Source of the DNA: DAOTZS01 sp034434335 | GTDB taxonomy: Bacteria > Chloroflexota > Anaerolineae > CG2-30-64-16 | Reading direction: 5' to 3' | Assembly: GCA_034434335.1 (NCBI GenBank) | Contig: DAOTZS010000200.1 | Location: forward strand, 1-16,189 | Length of the DNA: 16,189 bases | In this document: in pieces, positions 6,855 through 13,278 of the stretch | How the letters are laid out: each line of letters opens with the position of its first letter | Position numbering within the stretch: the stretch's first letter is position 1 | Translations under genes and position numbers: made by a program | The notes under the pieces: model-generated | What the model saw: only the letters and a program-made list of their open reading frames with translations | Database searches by the model: none | Told to the model about the DNA's origin: nothing

Positions 6855-7631
6855 ATGCCGGGGACCTTTGACCTGTATGTACATCGTCATACCGGCCTGC
6901 ACCGTTTGGACCCGCGCGTGAAATTTGCCTTTGTGGTGGAGGCGGTGTTCTTCCTTTTCCTGTGGCCCAGCCTATGGGTGGCTATGGGGGTGATCCTGGT
7001 CTGCTTCCTCCTGGCCCGCTGGGCAAGGGTTCCAGCCGCGCAGTTGGCGGGTGTGGCTCGGACCCTGGCACCCTTGATGGCGTTGGTCTTTGTGCTGACG
7101 GCGCTGTTCGGGGGCGGGCCCAGTCGCATCCTTTTCTTGATAGGCCCCCTGCCTGTGACCGTGGGTGCTGTGTGGCAAGGGTTGCTCCTGGCCAGCCGGT
7201 TGCTGGCGTTGGCCCTGATTTTCTTCCTCTGGCTGGCTACCACAGATCAGGCTTCTATGGTGCGCGGTTTCCTGGCCCTTGGCATGCCTTACACATGGGG
7301 ATTGACACTGGCGTTGGCTTTGCGCTATCTGCCCATCTTTGCTGGCCTCTTCGAACAGGTATGCGACGCCCAACGGGCGCGCGGCTTGAACCTGGAGCAA
7401 CGTGGGTTCTGGCAACGGCTGCAGGCTTACCGGCCGGTGCTGGTGGCGATGGTGATCTCGGCCCTGCGCAACAGCGAACGCCTGGGGTGGGCTCTGGAAT
7501 CTCGGGCTTTGGGCGCGGCCGGGGTGCGCCGCACGGTATTCCGGCCTTTGCGGCTGCGCCGGGCCGACCTGCTCGGTTTCGCCCTGCTGCTGGCGGTGCT
7601 GGCAGCTGCTCTTGCCTTGCGTATCTCGTAA
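6855..7631 (+). CDS. ecfT: ECF transporter transmembrane component EcfT
   Basis: The 258-residue membrane scaffold that couples the two ATPase domains to the S component. It has about five hydrophobic segments (roughly 22-55, 68-85, 97-125, 137-160, 236-256) and a long cytoplasmic coupling region between them. That region holds both family signatures: QRARG after DAQ, and ESRALG after WAL, the two Ala-Arg-type motifs at the ends of the coupling helices that contact the ATPases. ATG 6855 follows GGGAGAGG (6842-6849) with a good spacer, and the gap to the ATPase stop is 23 bases, so this is the last gene of the S-A-T operon. A terminator candidate lies 58 bases downstream. Length and motifs indicate an intact gene. 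Confidence 0.9.
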   Translation: MPGTFDLYVHRHTGLHRLDPRVKFAFVVEAVFFLFLWPSLWVAMGVILVCFLLARWARVPAAQLAGVARTLAPLMALVFVLTALFGGGPSRILFLIGPLPVTVGAVWQGLLLASRLLALALIFFLWLATTDQASMVRGFLALGMPYTWGLTLALALRYLPIFAGLFEQVCDAQRARGLNLEQRGFWQRLQAYRPVLVAMVISALRNSERLGWALESRALGAAGVRRTVFRPLRLRRADLLGFALLLAVLAAALALRIS

Positions 7632-7688
7632 CAGTGTATGGGACATCACTTATCTGAGGCATTAAAGCAGGTAAACTTGTAGGCAACA

Positions 7689-7740
7689 GGGCCGGGGTTA
7701 GGCAGGGCTGGCAGTGCCTAACTCCGGCCCGTTCATCTTT
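7689..7740 (+). terminator. Probable terminator of the ECF operon
   Basis: A 16-bp stem (7689-7704 with 7715-7730, one G-U pair) and a 10-base loop, followed by GTTCATCTTT. The stem is very stable but the T stretch is poor, so termination may be partial. Confidence 0.55.
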
Positions 7741-7770
7741 ACCGGGACACTGGCGACTTTGCTTCGTAGT

Positions 7771-7786
7771 AACGACTTTCGTCGTT
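7771..7786. repeat. Short palindrome, 6-bp arms
   Basis: AACGAC (7771-7776), loop TTTC, GTCGTT (7781-7786). It sits between the ECF terminator and the tRNA promoter. It could be an operator or a dispersed repeat; nothing in the window decides. Confidence 0.35.
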
Positions 7787-7839
7787 CAGAACGTGCCGGG
7801 CGCGACTGAGCTTTTGCTGCGCAACGCCCTCGGGCGCGT

Positions 7840-7868
7840 TTGCCCTTCATGTCGCTTTGTGCTATACT
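7840..7868 (+). promoter_or_regulatory. Promoter of tRNA-Arg
   Basis: A -35 of TTGCCC (7840-7845), 17-base spacer, and an extended -10 (TGC then TATACT, 7860-7868). The start would fall about 5-8 bases before the mature tRNA end at 7882. Confidence 0.6.
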
Positions 7869-7881
7869 CGAATTCGCCAAT

Positions 7882-7954
<73 letters not shown>

Positions 7955-7966
7955 CTGTTCTCCATA

Positions 7967-7993
7967 GCGACCGTTGACGCGGTCGCTTTTTTT
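7967..7993 (+). terminator. Intrinsic terminator of tRNA-Arg
   Basis: Perfect 7-bp stem (7967-7973 with 7980-7986), 6-base loop and a run of seven T (7987-7993), starting 12 bases after the tRNA end. This is the clearest terminator in the window. Confidence 0.9.
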
Positions 7994-7996
7994 GTT

Positions 7997-8031
7997 CCTC
8001 AGCGAAGTGGCACTTGTCACAGCGGCTGAGG
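7997..8031. repeat. Inverted repeat downstream of the tRNA terminator
   Basis: CCTCAGC (7997-8003) and GCTGAGG (8025-8031) enclose a second small pairing, AAGTG/CACTT (8005-8009, 8011-8015). Function unknown. No gene is visible in the rest of 7994-8212 apart from the promoter at 8134-8163. Confidence 0.4.
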
Positions 8032-8133
8032 CTGGCCAGTCTGTGGGTTGGGCAGGGTGGCCAGGCAGGTCAAGCTGAAGGGGGTTCTCCGTAGTGCGCG
8101 GCCAGGCCCGTAAGTTGGGGCGCGCTGACAACT

Positions 8134-8163
8134 TTGACAACCGAACCCAGATGGTCTGATAAT
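8134..8163 (+). promoter_or_regulatory. Promoter of the ADP-ribosylglycohydrolase-family gene
   Basis: Consensus -35 TTGACA (8134-8139), 18-base spacer and GATAAT (8158-8163). The start would be near 8170, about 43 bases before the ATG. Confidence 0.65.
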
Positions 8164-8212
8164 GGCCTGGGCCAGATGTTGCCCATATTGCTGTTAGAGA
8201 GGAGACCAGATC

Positions 8213-9601
8213 ATGGCAGGTTGGGATACACTGAAGGGACTATTGCTGGCCGAGTTGCGCCAGCGGGCCGAAGAAGGGTGCCAGGTAGAGGGTTTTGCAG
8301 AACAGATAGCCCAGGCTGGGCAGGACGAAGCGCGGCTGGCTCAGATCTACGATGCCCTTATGGCATTACCTGTGCGCAGCGACTACCCGTATGTTGAGCC
8401 GTCGGACCTGGAGGGCATCCGGGCCTGGCGGCCTGAAGGGCCGCGGAAGTTGTCTGCCAGGCGGAGCGAAGCAGAATGGCGAGACAGGTTTCTGGGTGCC
8501 TGGCTGGGACGATGTGTGGGATGCGCCTTAGGCAAGCCGTTGGAGGCGGCTCCATTTATGTCGGGCGCGGCTGGGAATCCTGGCTGGCGCAACGTTCAGC
8601 TCTGGTTTGAGGGTGCCGATGCCTGGCCAATTGCCGGCTATGTGCCAGGCAAATCGCGAGCTCAGGAAACGCTGGGGCTGAGCCTGAATCCGGCGTGCCG
8701 GCCTTGCGAACGCGAGCAGATCCGCTATATGCAAAGCGATGACGACCTGCGCTATACCGTGCTGGGGTTGGTGATGCTCGAAGAGAAAGGGCTGGATTTC
8801 GACACCTGGGACGTGGGCCAGCTGTGGCACAGACGGCTGACCTACGGCCAGGTATGCACAGCCGAGACGCAGGCCTACCTCAACTTCGCTCGGGTGACCT
8901 CGCATACCGAGACAGAGAGGCCGGCCGACTGGCGGGAGAAGCTGGCCTGGGTGCGCACCTATCGCAATCCGTATCGGGAATGGATTGGCGCGCAGATCCG
9001 CGCCGATGCCTGGGCTTATGCAGCCGCCGGCCAGCCCGAACTGGCGGCTGAGCTGGCATGGCGGGACGCGAGCCTCTCTCATGTCAAGAATGGCATTTAT
9101 GGGGAGATGTTCGTGGCAGCCATGATCGCGGCTGCTTTTGTGGAGGACTCGGCGGAGCGGATCGTGGCCATCGGGCTGAGCGAGATCCCGCGACGGAGCC
9201 GGCTGGCAGAGGCCGTCGGCAAGGCAGTGAAGCTTGCTCAAACGGCCTCGAGCCAGGTGGAGTTGGTGGACCAGCTTTGGCAGGCCTTTGGCCACTATCA
9301 CCCTGTACATACCATCAACAACGCGGCTCTGGTCGCGGCCTCTCTGATTTGGGCCAGGGACGATTTCGAGCAGGCGATAACCACCGCGGTACTGGGAGGC
9401 TGGGACACCGACTGCAACGGCGCGACGGTGGGCTCGATCATGGGGGCCAGATTGGGTGCCTCGGCACTACCGGCCAAATGGACAGCCCCGCTGAACGACA
9501 CGCTCTACGCGGAACTGCCGGGATTTCACCCTATTGCCATTTCGGAATGCGCAGCGCGCAGCTACCAGACTTTTTGCAGGGTGCACCGTGAAAGCGCTTA
9601 G
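8213..9601 (+). CDS. ADP-ribosylglycohydrolase-family protein with N-terminal extension
   Basis: Predicted dinuclear-metal hydrolase of the ADP-ribosylglycohydrolase (DraG/ARH, crystallin J1) family, which removes ADP-ribose from proteins or small molecules; the actual substrate is unknown. The domain begins at RFLGAWLGRCVGCALGKPLE (92-111). Metal-site motifs are QSDDDLRYT (D176-D178) and GGWDTD (D398, T399, D400); the stretch DASLSHVKNGIYGE (285-298) and the GAQIRADAW segment (259-267) are also present. The first motif has Ser-Asp-Asp-Asp where DraG-type enzymes have Thr-Asp-Asp-Thr, pointing to a separate subgroup. About 90 mainly helical, charged residues precede the catalytic domain and have no recognisable motif. 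ATG 8213 follows AGAGGAGA with good spacing. It is a single-gene transcription unit with no dinitrogenase-reductase genes nearby, so a nitrogenase-regulating role is not supported. Confidence 0.88.
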   Translation: MAGWDTLKGLLLAELRQRAEEGCQVEGFAEQIAQAGQDEARLAQIYDALMALPVRSDYPYVEPSDLEGIRAWRPEGPRKLSARRSEAEWRDRFLGAWLGRCVGCALGKPLEAAPFMSGAAGNPGWRNVQLWFEGADAWPIAGYVPGKSRAQETLGLSLNPACRPCEREQIRYMQSDDDLRYTVLGLVMLEEKGLDFDTWDVGQLWHRRLTYGQVCTAETQAYLNFARVTSHTETERPADWREKLAWVRTYRNPYREWIGAQIRADAWAYAAAGQPELAAELAWRDASLSHVKNGIYGEMFVAAMIAAAFVEDSAERIVAIGLSEIPRRSRLAEAVGKAVKLAQTASSQVELVDQLWQAFGHYHPVHTINNAALVAASLIWARDDFEQAITTAVLGGWDTDCNGATVGSIMGARLGASALPAKWTAPLNDTLYAELPGFHPIAISECAARSYQTFCRVHRESA

Positions 9602-9692
9602 GAACGCCTGGCCGCTAAGGGGTGGGTCCCAAATGGTCGGGGGTGGATTTCTGCCATGCGCTTGAGGGGCAGGGCCTGTCCTCGCGCCTGCA

Positions 9693-9715
9693 GGGGCGAC
9701 CACAAGGGTCGCCCC
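9693..9715. repeat. ACAAG-loop hairpin, unit A forward
   Basis: Arms GGGGCGACC (9693-9701) and GGTCGCCCC (9707-9715), loop ACAAG. The 23-base unit occurs again at 9931-9953 as its exact reverse complement. It is the first of several hairpins in the 9602-10168 gene-free block. Confidence 0.8.
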
Positions 9716-9838
9716 CTGTTGACGCCGAGTTAACAGTCACAGCTCCCGTCCGCCGTCTTCCTAGATCTTGCTGGCGTGGGCTGGGAGGATGGGGGAGGGT
9801 GGCCGCAGGCCGGGTAGGGGCCTCCGCCGCGCCCGTAC

Positions 9839-9873
9839 CCGGGTAGCCGAAGGCATTGCCTTCGGCTACCCGG
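9839..9873. repeat. Perfect 16-bp-arm hairpin
   Basis: Arms 9839-9854 and 9858-9873 are exact reverse complements around a 3-base loop (ATT). The arms are unrelated to the ACAAG-loop units beside it and closer in style to the hairpins at 61-103 and 13125-13161. No T run follows. Confidence 0.8.
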
Positions 9874-9930
9874 TGCGATTTCCAATCGCCCGCCCCTTAA
9901 ATTTAATGCCTATTGGGGCAGGGACTTGTA

Positions 9931-9953
9931 GGGGCGACCCTTGTGGTCGCCCC
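9931..9953. repeat. CTTGT-loop hairpin, unit A inverted
   Basis: Arms GGGGCGACC (9931-9939) and GGTCGCCCC (9945-9953) with loop CTTGT. Because the arms are self-complementary, only the loop reveals that this copy is in the opposite orientation to the one at 9693-9715. Confidence 0.8.
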
Positions 9954-9955
9954 CT

Positions 9956-9976
9956 GGGCAGGGACAAGCCCTGCCC
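9956..9976. repeat. ACAAG-loop hairpin with different arms
   Basis: Arms GGGCAGGG (9956-9963) and CCCTGCCC (9969-9976) around the same loop pentamer ACAAG as unit A, two bases downstream of the inverted unit A. Loop conserved, arms changed. Confidence 0.75.
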
Positions 9977-10020
9977 CTACCAATGGTCGCCCCATACGCC
10001 TTGACCGTTATCTTGATGCT

Positions 10021-10087
10021 AATGGGGCACAGCAACGCTGTGCCCCTACGGGCTAATGGGGCACAGCAACGCTGTGCCCCTACGGGC
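10021..10087. repeat. Two tandem 33-base repeats, each a perfect hairpin
   Basis: Bases 10021-10053 and 10055-10087 are identical (period 34, one T between). Each holds a 10-bp perfect stem, GGGGCACAGC with GCTGTGCCCC, around AAC (10024-10046 and 10058-10080). A partial GGTCGCCCC arm of unit A lies on both sides (about 9985-9993 and 10099-10107). The whole 9602-10168 block contains no credible gene. Confidence 0.85.
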
Positions 10088-10168
10088 GCGGCCACAGGGG
10101 TCGCCCCAGGCCCGCCGGCACACCCTCCTGGGCAAGGAACCTGGTACACACGCGCTGCTGCGCCCCTG

Positions 10169-10966
10169 CTACAGCGGCATCTGACGCGGGCTGAGCTGTG
10201 TGGTCATCCCGCCATCCACATAGATTACCTGCCCCGTGATATAGCTGGCTTCGGGCGATGCCAGGAAGGCCACCACTGCCCCGATCTCCAGCGGCGTGCC
10301 GACGCGGCCCAGAGGGATACGCTCGTTGCTCAGATCAGACGAGGGTGGCCGATCGGGGATGGCGCCCGGGGCCACCGCGTTGACCCGGATGCCGTACTCG
10401 GCCAGGTCGATAGCCATAGCCCGGGTCATGGCGTCAATGGCCCCTTTGGTCATGTCGTAGGGAAGGCCTCGCCAATGGGCACGCAGGCCGCCCACCGAGC
10501 TGATGTGCACGATGTTACCGCCCCCAGCCTGGCGCATCACCTCCGCGGCGCGCAGGGAGCAGAGATAGGGACCCCGGATGTTGGCGGCCAGCTCGGCATC
10601 CAACAGCGCCTCTCCTGCATCGAACAGACGTTGTCGGCGCAGATCGGCCGCGTTATTTACCAGCAGGTCAACGGCACCGAATACCTTCAAAGTCTCGTCA
10701 AACAGACGGTCCACCTCTGCCGTCTGGCCCACATCGGCCGGGACGGCGAGGACCTCTGCCCCCAGGCTTTGGAAGCGGGCGGCCGTCTCCGCCAGGGTCT
10801 CGCGCGTGCGGGCGTTGAGCACGACCCGCATCCCCTCGCGAGCCAGACGCAGCGCAATCCCCCGCCCGATCCCCCGGCTCGATCCCGTCACAATCGCCAC
10901 GCGCCCTTGTAGTTCCGGATAGCGGGGGCGGATAGAAGGGTAGAGAGAGAATATGTCCGTTGTCAT
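10169..10966 (-). CDS. Short-chain dehydrogenase/reductase (classical SDR)
   Basis: A 265-residue NAD(P)-dependent oxidoreductase of the classical SDR family. Cofactor loop TGSSRGIG (27-34), NNAA (104-107, where most members have NNAG), catalytic Ser157 in HISSVGG, Tyr170 and Lys174 in YDMTKGA, then the VAPGAI segment and the usual C-terminal YITGQVIYVDGG. The overall pattern is FabG- or glucose-dehydrogenase-like, but the substrate cannot be told. I place the start at ATG 10966, which follows AAGGAGAGG on the minus strand; an in-frame GTG at 11005 has no such site and would add 13 residues. The gene starts 54 bases after the GH2 stop on the same strand, so the pair is probably co-transcribed, suggesting oxidation or reduction of a sugar released by the GH2 enzyme (inference). 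Confidence 0.88.
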   Translation of the reverse strand: MTTDIFSLYPSIRPRYPELQGRVAIVTGSSRGIGRGIALRLAREGMRVVLNARTRETLAETAARFQSLGAEVLAVPADVGQTAEVDRLFDETLKVFGAVDLLVNNAADLRRQRLFDAGEALLDAELAANIRGPYLCSLRAAEVMRQAGGGNIVHISSVGGLRAHWRGLPYDMTKGAIDAMTRAMAIDLAEYGIRVNAVAPGAIPDRPPSSDLSNERIPLGRVGTPLEIGAVVAFLASPEASYITGQVIYVDGGMTTQLSPRQMPL

Positions 10967-11020
10967 CTTCAGTCCTCTCCTTGGTGGTCGCAGAGTTGTT
11001 GACACCCCACGAGGGGGTGC

Positions 11021-12808
11021 TCAGGATTGCTTCTCGATGGCCGCCGGTCGCTGCTGAATGGCCCGCAGCCGCGCCAGGTCGAACTTCGGCTGACGATCAA
11101 AGGTGTAGATACCGTTTTGTTCCTGGTACACATCGGTCAACTGGGTATAGCAGTAGCCGAACATATGGGGGTTATCTAGCAGCGTTTTACACAGCCGCTC
11201 AAAGCGCTGGTAGAACTCTTCGGTGCTTGCTGGCCGAGCGCCGTATCCCCACGATTCTTCCCCAGGCTGAGCCGCAGGGTTCCACCAGGTGCCGCCGAAT
11301 TCACTGACAAAGAAGGGCTGGCCTCGATAGGGGATGGACCAGGGTCGGTCGGCAGGGCCGTTGATGAACGGCCTGCCGGCGGCCAGCCCGGCGTGATGTC
11401 TGGCAAAGGTTTCGGGGTCTTGTTCATAGTCGTGGCAGTCGTAGACGTCTGCCTCGGGCACCCGGTGGGAGTAACCCGACGCGTCCAGGGCCGGCCGCGT
11501 GTTGTCCATGGCCTTGGTGGCCAGGAAGAGGGCCCGGGTCACATCGTCCAGCGTGGTGATCCGGTCGCTGATAGGCTGCCATGTCTCATTGAGCGGGCAC
11601 CAGCCCACGATGCAGGGGTGCGAGTAGTCCCGTTCCAGCACTTCTAGCCACTGGGTGACATAGGCAGTGGTCGGCTGCTGATGGTCTTCCTCGGGCCCGC
11701 GGCCAGCACAGCCCCAGTCGGGGAACTCTCCCCACACCAGGTAGCCCAGTCGGTCGGCGTGATACAGGAAGCGTTCCTCAAACACCTTTTGGTGCAGGCG
11801 TGCGCCGTTGAAGCCGGCTGCCAGGCTCAACTCGATATCCCGGCGCAGAGCATCGTCGGTGGGGGCAGTCAGGATGCCATCGGGGTAGTAGCCCTGGTCG
11901 AGGACCAGGCGCTGGAATATGGGCCGGCCGTTGAGGCACAGGGCCTGCCCAGAGCGGGTGATGCTGCGCAGCCCGGCATAACTGGTCGCCCGGTCGTGGA
12001 CGCGGCCCGCCGTGTCAACCAACGTGATCTCGAGCTGGTAGAGGTGAGGGTTGCCCGGTGACCACAGGCGGCGTCGTGCGGGCGGAATGGGCAGGTCCAG
12101 ATGGGGGGTCAGGTCCTGGTCGGCGGGCACCTGGGCGGTGCAGATGATACCCGCTGTATCCCGTAGGGTCGCTTGTAAGTAAAGGCCAGGGCGGTTTTCA
12201 GTGAGCGGCTGTTCCAGCCGGATCACGCCGTTAGCGACGTCAGGGGTCAGCCGCGGCCGGCGTAGCGCGGGTTCGGGGACGGGTTCCAGCCAGACGGTTT
12301 GCCAGATACCGGTGGTGCGGGTGTAGAGGCAACTGTAGTTTTCGTAGCGCGGGGATTGCTTGCCGCGCGGCTGGACTGCATAACGGTCGTCGCGCGCCCG
12401 CACCACGATCGTTATCTCGTCGCCCGGGCCAGCGACGCCGGCCAGCTCACAGGTGAACGGTGTGAAGCCCCCGCGGTGCCTGCCAACCTGGCAACCGTTG
12501 ACCCATACGGTGGCGTCGTAGTCCACAGCCTGGAAGTGCAGCAACACGCGCCGGCCTTCCCAGGCCTTGGGAATGGTGACCGTCCGTCGGTACCAGACGG
12601 CGTTCATGAAGTCAGGGTTGCCGATCCCCGACAGAGGGGACTCGGGACAGAAGGGCACGATGATGCGGCTTTTCAGGTCGCGCTGCAGGAAGCCCCGTTC
12701 CAGGCCACTGTCGCCTGGGTCTATTTCGAATTGCCATTCGCCGTTCAGGCACAACCAATCGGGGCGCATAAACTGGGGGCGGGGGTATTCGGGACGCGGA
12801 ATTTCCAT
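11021..12808 (-). CDS. Glycoside hydrolase family 2 protein (beta-galactosidase/glucuronidase-like)
   Basis: A 595-residue retaining beta-glycosidase. The N-terminal sugar-binding jelly-roll domain (about 1-180) includes LNGEWQFEIDP and DYDATVWVNG; an immunoglobulin-like domain follows (about 185-285); the rest is the catalytic barrel. The acid/base is Glu408 in PLNETW and the nucleophile Glu503 in VSEFGG, so it should be active. There is no signal peptide, so it acts in the cytoplasm on imported oligosaccharides or glycosides. It is shorter than LacZ-type enzymes and lacks their C-terminal domains. Beta-galactosidase, glucuronidase and mannosidase activities are all open. ATG 12808 follows AAAGGAGT on the minus strand, and the protein then starts in the usual GH2 way; an in-frame GTG at 12856 has no ribosome-binding site. 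First gene of a probable GH2-SDR operon. Confidence 0.9.
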   Translation of the reverse strand: MEIPRPEYPRPQFMRPDWLCLNGEWQFEIDPGDSGLERGFLQRDLKSRIIVPFCPESPLSGIGNPDFMNAVWYRRTVTIPKAWEGRRVLLHFQAVDYDATVWVNGCQVGRHRGGFTPFTCELAGVAGPGDEITIVVRARDDRYAVQPRGKQSPRYENYSCLYTRTTGIWQTVWLEPVPEPALRRPRLTPDVANGVIRLEQPLTENRPGLYLQATLRDTAGIICTAQVPADQDLTPHLDLPIPPARRRLWSPGNPHLYQLEITLVDTAGRVHDRATSYAGLRSITRSGQALCLNGRPIFQRLVLDQGYYPDGILTAPTDDALRRDIELSLAAGFNGARLHQKVFEERFLYHADRLGYLVWGEFPDWGCAGRGPEEDHQQPTTAYVTQWLEVLERDYSHPCIVGWCPLNETWQPISDRITTLDDVTRALFLATKAMDNTRPALDASGYSHRVPEADVYDCHDYEQDPETFARHHAGLAAGRPFINGPADRPWSIPYRGQPFFVSEFGGTWWNPAAQPGEESWGYGARPASTEEFYQRFERLCKTLLDNPHMFGYCYTQLTDVYQEQNGIYTFDRQPKFDLARLRAIQQRPAAIEKQS

Positions 12809-12882
12809 CGGGAAGTGACTCCTTTTTCTCAGCAGGGAGAGATTGACAGAGCTCACGCCGCTTTACGGCGTTGGCGGGAACT

Positions 12883-12911
12883 ATTGTACTACGAGCCACG
12901 CGCTATCGCAA
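12883..12911 (-). promoter_or_regulatory. Promoter of the GH2-SDR operon
   Basis: On the minus strand, TTGCGA (12911-12906), a 17-base spacer and TACAAT (12888-12883). The start would be near 12877. A 6-bp stem-loop (12855-12860 with 12866-12871) lies in the leader. Confidence 0.5.
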
Positions 12912-12979
12912 TACGCAGCGTGGCAATCCCTGATCGCCGCCACAGGTGCCTGATACCTGGACAACCCGCGCAAGCCAGA

Positions 12980-13008
12980 TTGATCCTCCACCAGAGACAT
13001 GGTATGAT
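12980..13008 (+). promoter_or_regulatory. Promoter of the orphan sugar ABC ATPase gene
   Basis: TTGATC (12980-12985), 17-base spacer, TATGAT (13003-13008). It points away from the GH2 promoter about 70 bases to its left, forming a divergent pair. The start near 13015 gives a leader of about 265 bases that contains the hairpin cluster at 13089-13200. Confidence 0.5.
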
Positions 13009-13088
13009 GGGGTCTGGGCCAGTGGTTGTCCTCCCTTCTTGTTTACGGGAGTGTTGCAATTGCGCTACGCTGTGCCCCCACCCCCTGG

Positions 13089-13114
13089 CCCCGGCCCCCA
13101 ATCGGGGGCGGGGG
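13089..13114. repeat. GC-rich hairpin in the ABC ATPase leader
   Basis: GCCCCC (13094-13099) pairs with GGGGGC (13104-13109) around AATC; after one G/G mismatch the stem continues 13089-13092 with 13111-13114. Confidence 0.6.
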
Positions 13115-13124
13115 AATCCTTTGA

Positions 13125-13161
13125 AGGGTATTCTGGGCGGCGAAGCCGCCCAGAATACCCT
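13125..13161. repeat. Perfect 17-bp-arm hairpin with GAA loop
   Basis: Arms 13125-13141 and 13145-13161 are exact reverse complements around GAA. The tip GCGAAGC (13140-13146) is a motif known to form an unusually stable DNA mini-hairpin. Read on the minus strand, the loop is TTC, as at 61-103. No T run follows. Confidence 0.85.
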
Positions 13162-13171
13162 CAATCTCGAT

Positions 13172-13200
13172 ACCCTTCCCTGCAAGGCGGGGAAGAGGGT
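13172..13200. repeat. Imperfect hairpin, third of the cluster
   Basis: ACCCTTCCC (13172-13180) pairs with 13190-13200 if two single-base bulges are allowed. The pyrimidine/purine style matches the outer hairpins at 4-51 and 114-152. No gene is visible between 12809 and 13278. Confidence 0.45.
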
Positions 13201-13278
13201 GGGGGGATAGGGCGGTACGCTCTAAAGTGCGTAACCCCTTTTGTTGAGCGGTGGTGAAGACGAGCGAGAGGAGTAAGT

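Noticed and set aside
8213..9601. DraG (dinitrogenase reductase-activating glycohydrolase)
   Set aside because: The protein is much longer than DraG, has a different first metal motif, and no nif or draT genes are nearby.
10021..10087. Possible CRISPR array
   Set aside because: The two identical units are separated by a single base, not by unique spacers; no further units and no cas genes are present.
9941..10912. Plus-strand open frame of 323 codons crossing the repeat block and the SDR gene
   Set aside because: It begins in hairpin repeats, runs antisense to an intact SDR with all catalytic motifs, and shows no protein family pattern.
13125..13161. Hairpin as an intrinsic terminator
   Set aside because: The stem is strong, but no T run follows on either strand, and no gene ends within 300 bases.
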